Positions 17,929 through 27,411 of a DNA stretch of 64,000 bases are shown one piece after another (position 1 is the stretch's first letter; every line of letters starts with the position of its first letter). A program made the translations under genes and the position numbers. The notes under the pieces are model-generated. The model made no database searches and had not been told where the DNA came from. It worked only from the letters and a program-made list of their open reading frames with translations. Source of the stretch: an uncultured Marinifilum sp. (GTDB lineage: Bacteria; Bacteroidota; Bacteroidia; Bacteroidales; Marinifilaceae); assembly GCF_963677195.1 (NCBI RefSeq), contig NZ_OY781918.1, positions 1,414,923-1,478,922 on the forward strand, read 5' to 3'.

Positions 17929-18561
17929 ATGAAAAAAGGAATTATTAATAGCTTAAGTTGGATTTTTAGAAGTATGTATTCGTTAAGTATTCTGGCTTTT
18001 GCTGCTATTGTTATTGGAGCAATTATTAGTCCATTTACTTACGCTTCTACTGATTCTGAGATTATAAATTTTAATTTAAGTACACATTTAGATTTACCGA
18101 TTAGTTATACAATCTGGAATGATGGAGAATTTAGTAATACAGCAAGTTTAAATGTTAATCAGTTAAGTTTAAGTGTTAATTCAATATGGTATCGAATATT
18201 TGGTAATATAAATAGTTTACTTACTTATGGCTGTATGGCATTGGTATTTAAATTGCTAAGTGATATATTTAAGTCTTTGTCACGCAGCGTAAAACAAGTA
18301 CAATTTTTTGAAATAGATAATTATTATAAGATAAAGAGAATTGGTTTTATCTCTTTGGGATATCATATTTACGGGCTTATTAAATCATTATGTGTTGCAT
18401 GGCTATTTATTGATGAATTATCCATAGACGGACAGACGGTTTCATATAGTCCTGAATTCTCTGATATCTCGCATCTTTTTCCAATTCTAATCATTTTTGT
18501 AATTGCAGAAGTTTACAAAGCTGGAATACAGTTAAAAGAAGAGAGTGAATTAACCATTTAA
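17929..18561 (+). CDS. DUF2975 family membrane protein
   Basis: A 210-residue protein with four predicted membrane helices: SILAFAAIVIGAIISPFTYA, the LTYGCMALVFKLLSDIF segment, LGYHIYGLIKSLCVAWLFI, and FPILIIFVIAEVYKAGIQL. The C-terminal IAEVYKAGIQLKEESELTI is the typical DUF2975 ending. The function is unknown; these proteins pair with a small XRE-type regulator, as here (10-base gap). The ATG at 17929 is preferred to the GTG at 17923. Confidence 0.8.
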   Translation: MKKGIINSLSWIFRSMYSLSILAFAAIVIGAIISPFTYASTDSEIINFNLSTHLDLPISYTIWNDGEFSNTASLNVNQLSLSVNSIWYRIFGNINSLLTYGCMALVFKLLSDIFKSLSRSVKQVQFFEIDNYYKIKRIGFISLGYHIYGLIKSLCVAWLFIDELSIDGQTVSYSPEFSDISHLFPILIIFVIAEVYKAGIQLKEESELTI

Positions 18562-18571
18562 GAGAATAGTT

Positions 18572-18775
18572 ATGCCAATTATAACAAATTTAGATGTGAT
18601 GCTTGCTAAGCGAAAGATGAGTTCGAAAGAACTTGCTGTGCGAATTGGAATAACGGTGGCTAACTTATCGATTCTGAAAAGTGGGAAAGCCAAAGCCATT
18701 CGATTTTCTACTTTAGAGGCTATTTGTCGCGAATTGAATTGTACCCCTGGAGATATTCTCGATTATTCGGAGTAG
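18572..18775 (+). CDS. Small XRE/YozG-type helix-turn-helix regulator
   Basis: A 67-residue Cro/CI-type DNA-binding protein, essentially one HTH domain (KRKMSSKELAVRIGITVANLSILKSGKAKAIRFSTLEAICRELNCTPGDILDY). The ending CTPGDILDY is typical of the small regulators that accompany DUF2975 membrane proteins. It probably controls its own two-gene operon, possibly sensing through the membrane partner. That link is an inference from gene pairing. Confidence 0.88.
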   Translation: MPIITNLDVMLAKRKMSSKELAVRIGITVANLSILKSGKAKAIRFSTLEAICRELNCTPGDILDYSE

Positions 18776-18802
18776 GTAAAATGCTAATTATCAATAGTAT
18801 TA

Positions 18803-18830
18803 AAGGTCAGGATCTTAGGAGTCTGACCTT
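18803..18830 (+). terminator. Hairpin after the HTH gene
   Basis: AAGGTCAG (18803-18810) pairs with CTGACCTT (18823-18830). It sits between the rightward HTH gene and the leftward SafE-like gene. No T run follows, so it is a weak terminator candidate. Confidence 0.4.
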
Positions 18831-18854
18831 ACTGTTTGTATAAATATGTAGTAA

Positions 18855-19583
18855 TTAATGGCAACAAGAAGGTTCCGCTTCTTCGTCGGTTTGTTCTACA
18901 GGTACGGTCATTGCTTTTTCGGGCGGGCTAAGATATGGAATGCCAAGGCTTAATCCGCGAAGAATGAATAGTACACCAATAAACACAATTGCGTATGGAA
19001 TTAGTTTGGTAACTTTTTTGCGAAGTTCGAGAGTAATTAAATTTCCTATTAAGGAAATAGCAAGCATCATTGGTAAAGTTCCCAAACCAAATATAAACAT
19101 GAAAAGGCTACCACTGACTGCCGATCCTGTTGCAATGGCCCCTGCAATGGCAAAATACACCAATCCGCATGGAAGCAGACCATTTAATAAGCCAATTAAG
19201 AGTAATGAGCCATAGCTGCGCTGTGTAAATAGTTTGCCGAGCGACATTTTTACTTTACCCACAAAAGAGAAAATACCTTTATCGGCATTAAAACGATTTT
19301 TATAAATCGAAGGTGTAATTACTGAGAGAATCATGATTGCTCCCATTATTATTGATATCCATTGCTGAAACCCACTTAGTACCAGTCCGCGGCCAAGTAG
19401 CCCGAATATTGCTCCCATTATTGCATAGGTTATGGCGCGCCCAAGGTTATATAAAATTCCTCCAAAAATACGAGCTAACCACGAATTGGTTTTTAAGGGA
19501 ATGGCCAAGGCTATGGGGCCGCACATCCCTACGCAGTGAAAACTGCCTAAAAGTCCTAATGTTAATGCTGATAAATAAATCAT
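18855..19583 (-). CDS. SafE/TauE-type (urease accessory UreH-like) membrane protein of the cbb3 cluster
   Basis: A 242-residue membrane protein starting LTLGLLGSFHCVGMCGPIALAIPL, the signature of the group found at the end of ccoGHIS clusters, which is thought to act in copper handling or oxidase maturation. About six membrane helices are seen, including a GLLPCGLVYFAIAGAI segment. The C terminus has a CCH motif (EEAEPSCCH) that could bind copper. It is the last gene of the leftward cbb3 operon, 19 bases after ccoH. Confidence 0.82.
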   Translation of the reverse strand: MIYLSALTLGLLGSFHCVGMCGPIALAIPLKTNSWLARIFGGILYNLGRAITYAIMGAIFGLLGRGLVLSGFQQWISIIMGAIMILSVITPSIYKNRFNADKGIFSFVGKVKMSLGKLFTQRSYGSLLLIGLLNGLLPCGLVYFAIAGAIATGSAVSGSLFMFIFGLGTLPMMLAISLIGNLITLELRKKVTKLIPYAIVFIGVLFILRGLSLGIPYLSPPEKAMTVPVEQTDEEAEPSCCH

Positions 19584-19602
19584 TTATTGTTTGTTTAAAT
19601 TT

Positions 19603-20049
19603 TTACTTATTTAAATAAATAGCCTCCTCTTTATAGTAATCAGTTTTGTTATGATTCCAGTCTATTTTAATTGTGTATCTGCCTTTTAGTAGCTTGTTAG
19701 TGTTTATTATATGAGTACCGTTTTTATTTAATGATATTTGATATTTAAGGTCAGATTCGTAATCGGCAGGTCGATAAAGAATGATATTACCACTTACATT
19801 AGAATGCATATCTTCAGGGAACTGAATTTCAATATTATTGCCAAGCTGTTCTATTGATACCGGAGTCGACATTTGTTGAGCATTCTTTATTTTGTTAATT
19901 CTATTCTGATATTTAACCTCTTTGGGGTAATAATCTTTCGAAACAAGATTAATTTTCTGTGTTGTGCTAAATCCCACAAATATCAGTACACCAATTACAT
20001 ATATCGATGCAAAAATTCCAAGTTTCGTTCCCCAACTTAATTTTTTCAT
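19603..20049 (-). CDS. ccoH: FixH/CcoH family protein
   Basis: A 148-residue membrane-anchored protein, with one N-terminal helix (LGIFASIYVIGVLIFVGFS) and a periplasmic beta-rich domain containing VSKDYYPKEVKYQNRINK and GRYTIKIDW, typical of FixH, required for cbb3 oxidase assembly. The longest frame begins at TTG 20073 inside ccoG; the ATG at 20049 leaves a 7-base gap after the ccoG stop and gives a normal start (MKKLSWGTKL). Confidence 0.85.
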   Translation of the reverse strand: MKKLSWGTKLGIFASIYVIGVLIFVGFSTTQKINLVSKDYYPKEVKYQNRINKIKNAQQMSTPVSIEQLGNNIEIQFPEDMHSNVSGNIILYRPADYESDLKYQISLNKNGTHIINTNKLLKGRYTIKIDWNHNKTDYYKEEAIYLNK

Positions 20050-20056
20050 AATTTTT

Positions 20057-21457
20057 TTAATTTGGTCCCACAAAAGTTAGATCAACTTCTTCGATAAGTT
20101 GATTTCCGGCATAAACACCTATTTTTATGAGTGTGTTGTCGCTTGTTACCTCCGATTTGGGAAGAATTGCAAAAAAGACTCCTTCTTTAATTGAGCTGGC
20201 CTTGGTATCAATATCTTCGCGAATTACTTTTATTTCTCCTTTAAGGTTTAATAGTTTAAAGTGAATAGGAATTTGCCTGGTACTTTTATTAATTACCTTA
20301 AAGTTATACATATTACTGATTCTATTTGCACTTTGTTCCTGATAAAGTAAACCTGGAGTTCGAAGAATCACAGCTTCCAAATCGGATCGTGAGGCAAATA
20401 AAGAAATTACAATTACTATCAGTAAAGAGAGAACACAAGTGTAAGCAATTTTTCGTACCGGCCAGTTTTTCTTTTTGCCTTCGGCGATATTTTTTTCTGA
20501 ATCGAAACGTATTAAACCCTGCGGTCGGCCAAGCCATTTCATTACCGAGTTACACTCATCAATACAGGCAGTGCAATTGATACATTCCAGTTGTGTTCCA
20601 TCGCGAACATCTATTCCGGTAGGACAAACATTCACACATTGGTAACAGTCTATGCAATCCCCTTTGCCATTTTCTTTTCTATCTTCTCCCGCTTCGAGTG
20701 GTGCACGTTCTTCTCCACGCTTATAATCGTAGGCCACTACAATGGTATTCGAATCTAACAATACACCTTGTAATCTTCCGTATGGACATATCATGGTACA
20801 TACCTGTTCTCGTAATTTTGCAAACACAAAAAACATAGCACCCGAAAAAAGCAAAGCAATTGTAAAACCTAGTTTATGTTTGGCAATAGGTTCATTTATA
20901 ATTTTCCATAATTCATCAATACCTATAATGTAGGATAGAAAAGTGTTTGTAATAATAAAACAAATAGCAAAAAAGAGAATTGTTTTTAGGCTTTTCTTCC
21001 AAAATTTCTCGAAGTTAAACGATTGGGTATTCAGTTTTCGCTGCTGTTGTGGAGTGCCCTCAATTAAATATTCTATTTTTCTGAATATAAACTCCATAAA
21101 AACGGTTTGCGGACAAATCCAGCCGCACCATATTCTTCCATAGCTTACCGTAAAAAATACTACGAACACAAAAAGAGTTATCATCGAGAATAGGAAAATA
21201 TGAAAATCCTGAGGCCAGAACCTTACCCCAAAAAGAATAAATTTTCGCTCGAGAACATTAAGTAAAAATAAGGGTTCACCTCCAATTTTCACAAAGGGTA
21301 ATCCGAATAGTAAGACTAATAATGTATAGCTTACCAGATTTCTGTATTTGTAAAGTTTTCCTTTGGGTTTTTGTGCATATACCCATCTGCGTTTTCCAGA
21401 ATCGTTTAGTGTTGCCAACTGATCGCGATGGGTATTGAAAGAATTTTCGGGGGCCAT
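20057..21457 (-). CDS. ccoG: Cytochrome c oxidase accessory protein CcoG
   Basis: A 466-residue polyferredoxin-like membrane protein, the CcoG/RdxA/FixG family, involved in copper reduction for cbb3 oxidase maturation. It has an N-terminal group of membrane helices with FGVRFWPQDFHIFLFSM and YGRIWCGWICPQTVFMEFIFRKIEYLIEG, an 8-cysteine ferredoxin region (GDCIDCYQCVNVCPTGID ... ECINCTACIDECN), a further helix, and a C-terminal immunoglobulin-like domain. Length is normal. Confidence 0.93.
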   Translation of the reverse strand: MAPENSFNTHRDQLATLNDSGKRRWVYAQKPKGKLYKYRNLVSYTLLVLLFGLPFVKIGGEPLFLLNVLERKFILFGVRFWPQDFHIFLFSMITLFVFVVFFTVSYGRIWCGWICPQTVFMEFIFRKIEYLIEGTPQQQRKLNTQSFNFEKFWKKSLKTILFFAICFIITNTFLSYIIGIDELWKIINEPIAKHKLGFTIALLFSGAMFFVFAKLREQVCTMICPYGRLQGVLLDSNTIVVAYDYKRGEERAPLEAGEDRKENGKGDCIDCYQCVNVCPTGIDVRDGTQLECINCTACIDECNSVMKWLGRPQGLIRFDSEKNIAEGKKKNWPVRKIAYTCVLSLLIVIVISLFASRSDLEAVILRTPGLLYQEQSANRISNMYNFKVINKSTRQIPIHFKLLNLKGEIKVIREDIDTKASSIKEGVFFAILPKSEVTSDNTLIKIGVYAGNQLIEEVDLTFVGPN

Positions 21458-21488
21458 TATTATTTAGTTTTAAAGCCTTAGCTTAATA

Positions 21489-22052
21489 TTATTCTACCAA
21501 TTCTCCTTGTGCTTCTCTTGCGTTAGGAGGATTTGTTCCCTGTAAACTCATGGTATAACTCGATACTTGAAGCATTTGTTCTGGCGAAAGCTGATTTTGC
21601 CACGCCAGCATTCCTTTCATAGGTTTTCCTACTTTAATTATCTGATATACTTCTTCGAGGCTTCCACCGTTTAACCAATATTTATCGGTTAGGTTTGGAC
21701 CAATAGCATTTCCTTCTCCTACTGCACCATGACATGCAATGCAGTTTTTGTCGTAAATAGCTTTTCCTTTTGCCAGATTTTCAGTATCGGTCATTAGAAC
21801 CAATGCATTTTCATCGAATTGCGGTTTTGGTTTATTTGCTTCGGCCAAAGCCATTTCCTTGTTGTATTCATCAATTTGTAAATCATCACCAAAAACATGA
21901 TATCTAAACCAGTAAACAGCCGCAAATACAATAGTAGCATAAAAAAGGTAACGCCACCAAACCGGCATAGGATTGTTCAATTCTTTGATTCCATCATAAT
22001 CATGGTCGCTAATCATGTGTTCATTTTCTTTCATATATTTATCGTCATCCAT
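21489..22052 (-). CDS. ccoP: cbb3 oxidase subunit CcoP, single-heme form
   Basis: A 187-residue protein with the CcoP N-terminal region (DYDGIKELNNPMPVWWRYLFYATIVFAAVYWFRYHVFG), one membrane helix, then one cytochrome c domain with CIACHG (C104, C107, H108) and a Met ligand region PMKGMLAW. Classical CcoP has two heme c domains in about 300 residues; this one has only one. The remaining subunit layout matches cbb3 oxidases. It is between ccoG and ccoQ. Confidence 0.88.
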   Translation of the reverse strand: MDDDKYMKENEHMISDHDYDGIKELNNPMPVWWRYLFYATIVFAAVYWFRYHVFGDDLQIDEYNKEMALAEANKPKPQFDENALVLMTDTENLAKGKAIYDKNCIACHGAVGEGNAIGPNLTDKYWLNGGSLEEVYQIIKVGKPMKGMLAWQNQLSPEQMLQVSSYTMSLQGTNPPNAREAQGELVE

Positions 22053-22075
22053 AGCTTTCTGTTTTAGGTCATTGA

Positions 22076-22273
22076 TTATTTTTTAGATTCGCAGGACTTA
22101 TTGCTTTCCTCCTCGAGAGGATAGTTTCCCATTTGTGTAAAAAAGTTTTTGTTACTTTTCTTAAAGGTCCACCATATAACTCCTGTAAAAAACAGGAAGA
22201 AAATCAAAAGCGAAATACTCGGAAAAAATCCAACATCCGAGATATTTTGTAAATAATGACTAACTAGTTTCAT
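22076..22273 (-). CDS. ccoQ: CcoQ-like small subunit
   Basis: A 65-residue protein with one membrane helix (PSISLLIFFLFFTGVIWWTF) followed by a charged tail, in the CcoQ position between CcoNO and CcoP. The longest frame begins with TTG at 22324 and the ATG at 22273 is preferred. Small cbb3 subunits are poorly conserved, so the name rests on size, topology and place. Confidence 0.7.
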   Translation of the reverse strand: MKLVSHYLQNISDVGFFPSISLLIFFLFFTGVIWWTFKKSNKNFFTQMGNYPLEEESNKSCESKK

Positions 22274-22355
22274 ATTTAATATGCTTAAAGTATAAAGGGA
22301 AAAGGCTAAAGTAAAATGTTTCAAATTACTTTATCCTTTCTCTTTACGGCTATTT

Positions 22356-24500
22356 TTATTCTTTTACTGATATATCTCTACCCAAACGTTGCAGGTAGGC
22401 TATAAGAGCTATAATTTCTCTATCGCTGGCTACATTAGCACCATTTTTATTTAGATCGGCAGCAATTTCTTCTGCCTGTTTTCTTAAATCTTCATTTGCC
22501 ACCTTATCGTAGTTTGCTGGATAAGGCTCTTCATCATACGGAACACCAAGTTTGGTCATGGCACGAATTTTAGCTGCAGTGTATGTAGTATCCAGCTGAT
22601 CTTTAATTAACCATGGATATGCTGGCATTATAGATTGGGCATTCATTTTTTGAGGATCCAGCATGTGGTTGTAGTGCCAGATATTTGTTTTATACATTTT
22701 TCCTCCAGGAACACCTTCGCGTGCCAAATCGGGACCAGTTCGTTTCGATCCCCATAAATGAGGGTGATCATAAACAAATTCACCTGCCTTAGAGTATTCG
22801 CCATAGCGTTCGGTTTCTGAACGGAAGGGACGCACCATTTGCGAGTGGCAAGTATTACAGCCTTCTCGGATATAAATATCTCGGCCCTGCAATTCTAATG
22901 GAGTGTATGGTTTCACACTCTCAATAGTTGGAACGTTCGATTTTATAAGATATGTAGGAATAATTTCGAAAGCACCACCAATAAGAATTGCAATTGTTGC
23001 CAATATCATAAATTGAACAGGTTTTCTTTCTAGCCAGCGATGTAAACCTTCACCTTTTGCTCTTTTTGGATTAGTTTGTAAAGCTGGGGCAGATGCTTTT
23101 TCATTATCGGTAAATGTGCCTTTTGCTGCAGTTTTAAGCAGATTATAAACCATAAGGAATAAACCAGAGAAATATAAAAGTCCACCAAATACACGCACAT
23201 GATACATTGGTAAAATTTGAGTTACTGTCTCAAGAAAATTAGGATAAGCTAACAAACCATCTGCAGTAAATTCTTTCCACATTAAGGTTTGAACAACAGC
23301 TCCCCAGTAAAGAGGAAGAGCGTAAAAGATCATACCTAAAGTGCCAATCCAGAAATGTGCATTTGCTAATTTTTCGGAGTATAATTTTGTTTTCCACATT
23401 TTTGGGAACAAATAATATAGCATACCAAAAGTTAGGAATCCATTCCATCCCATTGCACCAATATGAACGTGAGCAATAGTCCAATCGGTGTAGTGTGTTA
23501 GAGAATTTACCCATTTTAAAGACATCATAGGACCTTCGAAAGTAGACATACCATAACAGGTTACAGCTACCACCATAAATTTAAGGGTTGCACTATCCCG
23601 AACTTTATCCCAAGCGCCACGAAGTGTAAGTAAACCATTAAACATACCGCCCCACGATGGAGCAATAAGCATTATTGAGAACACAACACCTAATGATTGA
23701 GCCCAGTCTGGTAATGCTGTATACAGCAAATGATGAGGTCCGGCCCAGATATAAAGGAATACCAATGCCCAAAAGTGAATAATTGATAATCTGTAAGAAT
23801 AAACAGGACGATTGGCAGCCTTAGGAAGGAAATAGTACATCAATCCCAAATAAGGTGTAGTTAAGAAAAATGCTACAGCATTATGTCCATACCACCATTG
23901 TACCAAAGCATCTTGTACGCCGGCATAAACAGGATACGACTGAATCCAACTGTAAGGTAACTCGATAGAATTTCCTATGTGTAAAACTGCAACTGTAACA
24001 AAAGTGGCTATATAAAACCAAATGGAAACATATAAGTGATCGGCTCTTCTTCTTAATATTGTACCAAACATATTCCAACCAAAAATTACCCAAATAATTG
24101 TAATGGCAATGTCGATAGGCCATTCTAATTCGGCATATTCCTTGCTGGTTGTAATTCCCAACATAAAAGTTATGGCGGCCGATACAATAATTGCCTGCCA
24201 TCCCCAGAAGTGGATCCAGCTAAGTCTATCGTTAAACATCCTTGCTTTTAACAATCGCTGAAGCGAATAATACACCGCTGCAAAAATACCATTCCCAACA
24301 AATGCAAAAATTACTGCATTGGTATGGATAGGGCGAATTCTTCCAAAGGTGGTATAAGCGATTTTAAAATTAAAAACGGGGAAGGCAAGCTGCGATGCTG
24401 CCAACAATCCGAATAGCATTCCAACTACTCCCCAAATTATGGTTGCATAGACGAAATATTTAACAATTTTGTTGTCGTACGAAAAATGTTGTGTTTCCAT
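22356..24500 (-). CDS. ccoNO: cbb3 cytochrome c oxidase CcoN-CcoO fusion
   Basis: A 714-residue fusion. Residues 1 to about 480 are the heme-copper catalytic subunit CcoN: about twelve helices with the ligand histidines in RIRPIHTNAVIFAF, WWYGHNAVAFFLTTP, WAGPHHLLYTALPDW and TIAHVHIGAMGWNGF. After a linker and one helix (FMILATIAILIGGAFEIIP), the CcoO part has CNTCHSQMVRPF (C548, C551, H552) and GPDLAREG. Catalyses O2 reduction coupled to proton pumping with high oxygen affinity. Such NO fusions are common in Bacteroidota. Confidence 0.95.
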   Translation of the reverse strand: METQHFSYDNKIVKYFVYATIIWGVVGMLFGLLAASQLAFPVFNFKIAYTTFGRIRPIHTNAVIFAFVGNGIFAAVYYSLQRLLKARMFNDRLSWIHFWGWQAIIVSAAITFMLGITTSKEYAELEWPIDIAITIIWVIFGWNMFGTILRRRADHLYVSIWFYIATFVTVAVLHIGNSIELPYSWIQSYPVYAGVQDALVQWWYGHNAVAFFLTTPYLGLMYYFLPKAANRPVYSYRLSIIHFWALVFLYIWAGPHHLLYTALPDWAQSLGVVFSIMLIAPSWGGMFNGLLTLRGAWDKVRDSATLKFMVVAVTCYGMSTFEGPMMSLKWVNSLTHYTDWTIAHVHIGAMGWNGFLTFGMLYYLFPKMWKTKLYSEKLANAHFWIGTLGMIFYALPLYWGAVVQTLMWKEFTADGLLAYPNFLETVTQILPMYHVRVFGGLLYFSGLFLMVYNLLKTAAKGTFTDNEKASAPALQTNPKRAKGEGLHRWLERKPVQFMILATIAILIGGAFEIIPTYLIKSNVPTIESVKPYTPLELQGRDIYIREGCNTCHSQMVRPFRSETERYGEYSKAGEFVYDHPHLWGSKRTGPDLAREGVPGGKMYKTNIWHYNHMLDPQKMNAQSIMPAYPWLIKDQLDTTYTAAKIRAMTKLGVPYDEEPYPANYDKVANEDLRKQAEEIAADLNKNGANVASDREIIALIAYLQRLGRDISVKE

Positions 24501-24504
24501 TAAA

Positions 24505-24720
24505 TTAAGATTTATGGTTTTTTCCTGTTTCTTTATCTTCTTTAAATTTTTCTTCTTCTTTTTGCTCTTCTGTTTTTTCCTCTTTGTCGTCGAATAAAAT
24601 TCTCACCGAAGGGGAGTAGGAATCATCGTATTGTCCTTTTTTTACAGCCCATAGAAATCCGATAAGGAATCCTCCTGCAACGAACATGCTAATTGCGATT
24701 AAAACAAACAATACACTCAT
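24505..24720 (-). CDS. ccoS: cbb3 oxidase assembly protein CcoS
   Basis: A 71-residue protein with one N-terminal helix (VLFVLIAISMFVAGGFLIGFLWAVKKGQYDD), which matches the CcoS family, then an acidic/lysine-rich tail. Four bases separate it from ccoNO. CcoS is required for insertion of redox cofactors in cbb3 oxidases. Confidence 0.88.
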   Translation of the reverse strand: MSVLFVLIAISMFVAGGFLIGFLWAVKKGQYDDSYSPSVRILFDDKEEKTEEQKEEEKFKEDKETGKNHKS

Positions 24721-24764
24721 TTTGTTAAGTTTTTAACCATTAGCTTTCGCTTTTGGCTGATTTA

Positions 24765-27245
24765 TTAGTTTAGTTGAACAGACTCTGCTTTTTCGAAAGC
24801 TTTTCCGTTTTTATTATTTTTAATTACCAGTTTACTCTTACTCTCATTATTTTTGGCAATCATATTGGTTGCTACGGTTGTAAATGCTACAATAGAAACC
24901 GAACTAACGGGCATTAATACTGCTGCAATAATGGGAGATAAAACCCCTTGTACTGCAAAGTATAAGCCAACAAAATTGTATGCAAAAGAGAGTATGAAAC
25001 TTATTTTTACTACCCAAATACTTTTTTTTGTGATGGATAAAAATTCTGCCAGGTATGAAAATTTAGATGATTCCAGAATTGCATCGCAGGCAGGAGAAAA
25101 ATGGTAAACATCATCTGCAATAGATATTCCGACATCGCTAGATTTTAATGCTCCAGCATCGTTTAAGCCATCGCCAATCATTAGTACTTTTTTGTTTTTC
25201 TGCTTTAGCTTATTAATATATTCTAACTTATCGTTTGGCGATTGTTTAAACCTGATATTTGTTGATTCAGGAAATAACTTTAGTAGATTTTCCTTCTCAG
25301 AATCATTATCACCTGTTAATACATGTAAGTCGTATTTAGAAGCTAAACTATCTATTAGTTTTGATAAGCCTTTACGGTACTGATTGCTTAGTGTGAAGTG
25401 TCCTTTTATTTTTCCATCGACAGAATAATACACTTCGGTGCTTAAGGATTTACTTTCTGCTATTCCTTCGGAAATAAATTTTGCTGAGCCTAATTTTATT
25501 TTGCGACCATTCACTATTCCTGATATTCCCATTGATGGAAGTTCTTCATAATTTTCTACCTTTTCGGGAATTATATTTTTAAAATGATCGTATAATGAAG
25601 AACTTAATATGTGAGTAGAATGACGGGTTAAAGACTTAACAGCTACAAAATCATCATTTAATAGTTCTTCTCCTTTAAACTTAATTAGTACTTCATCGGC
25701 TTGAGTTATTGTACCAGTTTTATCGAAAACAATACTTGTTACCGAATTTAGTTTTTCTGTAACATTGGAACTTTTAAGGTAGATTCCCAATCGCCCCATT
25801 AGTCGCATAGTATTTCCTAAAGCAAATGGCGCGGAAAGAGCCAGTGCACAAGGACATGCGACAATCAAGACCGAGGTAAAAGCAAATGCAGCTTTGCTAT
25901 TATCATTTAATAGCCAATAAACTCCGGCAAAAACTGCTATTCCTATAATTATAACAGTAAAGTGCTTACTTATTTTATCAATCATAGAGTTCAGGCGTGA
26001 AGCTTCATTGTTTTCATCTTCGAACTGGTTCCACAGTTGAGTTAATCTACTTTGAACCACGTCTTTTTCTATGGTTAGTTCGATAGCACTACCCATTTGT
26101 TTGCCTCCGGCAAAAATCTGATCGCCGGCATCTTTAAATACCGGACTCGATTCTCCTGTTACAAAGCTGTAATCGATTTGAGCATCTCCTTTGGTTAAAA
26201 TACTATCGGCCGGAATTAATTCTTGGTTTCGAATTAAAATAATATCTCCTTTTTTTAGTTTTTCGATAGGAGTACTAATTTCTTTACCAGATTCCATTTT
26301 ACTTACAGCAACAGGAAAATAAGAGCGATAATCTCTTTCGAAGGATAAAGCTTGATAAGTTCTGTTCTGATACCACTTACCAATAAGCAGGAAGAAGATT
26401 AATCCGGTAAGTGAATCCATATATCCTGAGCCTGATGCAGTAAATATTTCGAAGGCACTTTGTATAAATAAGGTTAAAATTCCGAGCGATATGGGTACAT
26501 CGATATTTATAAACCGGTGTTTTATTGCTTTAAATGCCGATTTTAAATAATCATTACCGCTATATAAAAAGACTGGAAGAACAAGAAGGAAATTCATCAT
26601 TCCAAAGAAATTTTTAAAATGAGTTTCCAGATATTCATGACCAGGCACATACTCGGGCAGGCTTAGCAACATGATATTTCCAAAACAAAATCCGGCAATA
26701 CCGATTTTATATAAAAGCTTTTTGTTGGTATCATAATTTTTTCTTTCCTGTAATTTATCTAATGTTATTTCAGGAATATAGTGTATAGAAGACAAAAGTT
26801 CTGCCAGTTGACGAATGTTTATCTTCTCGGAATCGAAAGTGATTGCCGCTTCTTTTTTTACAAAGTTAACTACTGATTTAAGAACACCTTTATTGAGGAT
26901 ATTTAAATTTTCGAGGAGCCAAATACAGGAACTGCAATGAATAGCAGGAATATATAAAGTAATTTTTCGGATATTTCCTTCTTTAAAATCGTACAAGGGA
27001 TCTGCGATCTCAGCTTCATCTAAAAAGGCAAATTTTTCTTTAAACTTACTGCTTTCAATTTTAATTCCAGGATTAGATTCAAAATCGTAATAATTACATA
27101 ATTCGTTTTCATGCAGCAGCTGATACACAGTTGAGCAGCCATTGCAACAAAATGGTTTTTCATCCCACATTACAGGATGTTTTCCACAGTCGTCGCCACA
27201 GTGAACACATATTTTGTTTTTTGTATCTTCCTGCATTTTTGTCAT
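24765..27245 (-). CDS. ccoI: Heavy-metal (copper) P-type ATPase of cbb3 assembly, CcoI
   Basis: An 826-residue P1B-type ATPase. N-terminal cysteine cluster (CVHCGDDCGKHPVMW ... FCCNGCSTVYQLL), heavy-metal-associated motif HCSSCIWLLEN, eight predicted helices, the ion-site motif ACPCALALS, phosphorylation site DKTGT and GDGLNDAGAL. It supplies copper for the oxidase by exporting it to the periplasmic side, and it is upstream of ccoS in the same direction. Length and motif order are standard for CcoI/FixI. Confidence 0.93.
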   Translation of the reverse strand: MTKMQEDTKNKICVHCGDDCGKHPVMWDEKPFCCNGCSTVYQLLHENELCNYYDFESNPGIKIESSKFKEKFAFLDEAEIADPLYDFKEGNIRKITLYIPAIHCSSCIWLLENLNILNKGVLKSVVNFVKKEAAITFDSEKINIRQLAELLSSIHYIPEITLDKLQERKNYDTNKKLLYKIGIAGFCFGNIMLLSLPEYVPGHEYLETHFKNFFGMMNFLLVLPVFLYSGNDYLKSAFKAIKHRFINIDVPISLGILTLFIQSAFEIFTASGSGYMDSLTGLIFFLLIGKWYQNRTYQALSFERDYRSYFPVAVSKMESGKEISTPIEKLKKGDIILIRNQELIPADSILTKGDAQIDYSFVTGESSPVFKDAGDQIFAGGKQMGSAIELTIEKDVVQSRLTQLWNQFEDENNEASRLNSMIDKISKHFTVIIIGIAVFAGVYWLLNDNSKAAFAFTSVLIVACPCALALSAPFALGNTMRLMGRLGIYLKSSNVTEKLNSVTSIVFDKTGTITQADEVLIKFKGEELLNDDFVAVKSLTRHSTHILSSSLYDHFKNIIPEKVENYEELPSMGISGIVNGRKIKLGSAKFISEGIAESKSLSTEVYYSVDGKIKGHFTLSNQYRKGLSKLIDSLASKYDLHVLTGDNDSEKENLLKLFPESTNIRFKQSPNDKLEYINKLKQKNKKVLMIGDGLNDAGALKSSDVGISIADDVYHFSPACDAILESSKFSYLAEFLSITKKSIWVVKISFILSFAYNFVGLYFAVQGVLSPIIAAVLMPVSSVSIVAFTTVATNMIAKNNESKSKLVIKNNKNGKAFEKAESVQLN

Positions 27246-27273
27246 CTTGCAGAGTATGTAAATTAGTTAATTT

Positions 27274-27411
27274 ATGAGATCGGATTCAAGCTTAGTTTAT
27301 CTATTGTTAATAATAACAGCGCTTCATTTTCTTATTGGTTTTGGATATCTTCTCTATAAATTAAGAGGCTCTTCTAAATCCAAAAAGAAAGAAAATAATG
27401 AATTAGATTAA
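27274..27411 (+). CDS. Possible 45-residue single-helix membrane protein
   Basis: ATG at 27274 opens a frame of 45 codons ending TAA at 27411, with one hydrophobic segment (LVYLLLIITALHFLIGFGYLLY) followed by a lysine-rich tail (KSKKKENNELD). It lies on the strand opposite to its neighbours, in the 162-base gap between ccoI and the cytochrome c gene, and overlaps the last four bases of the latter. No promoter is clear. It could be a chance frame, but the helix-then-basic-tail layout is protein-like. Confidence 0.4.
   Translation: MRSDSSLVYLLLIITALHFLIGFGYLLYKLRGSSKSKKKENNELD

Noticed and set aside
23239..24201. Extra short frames inside ccoNO on the same strand
   Set aside because: They are out-of-frame shadows of the ccoNO gene.
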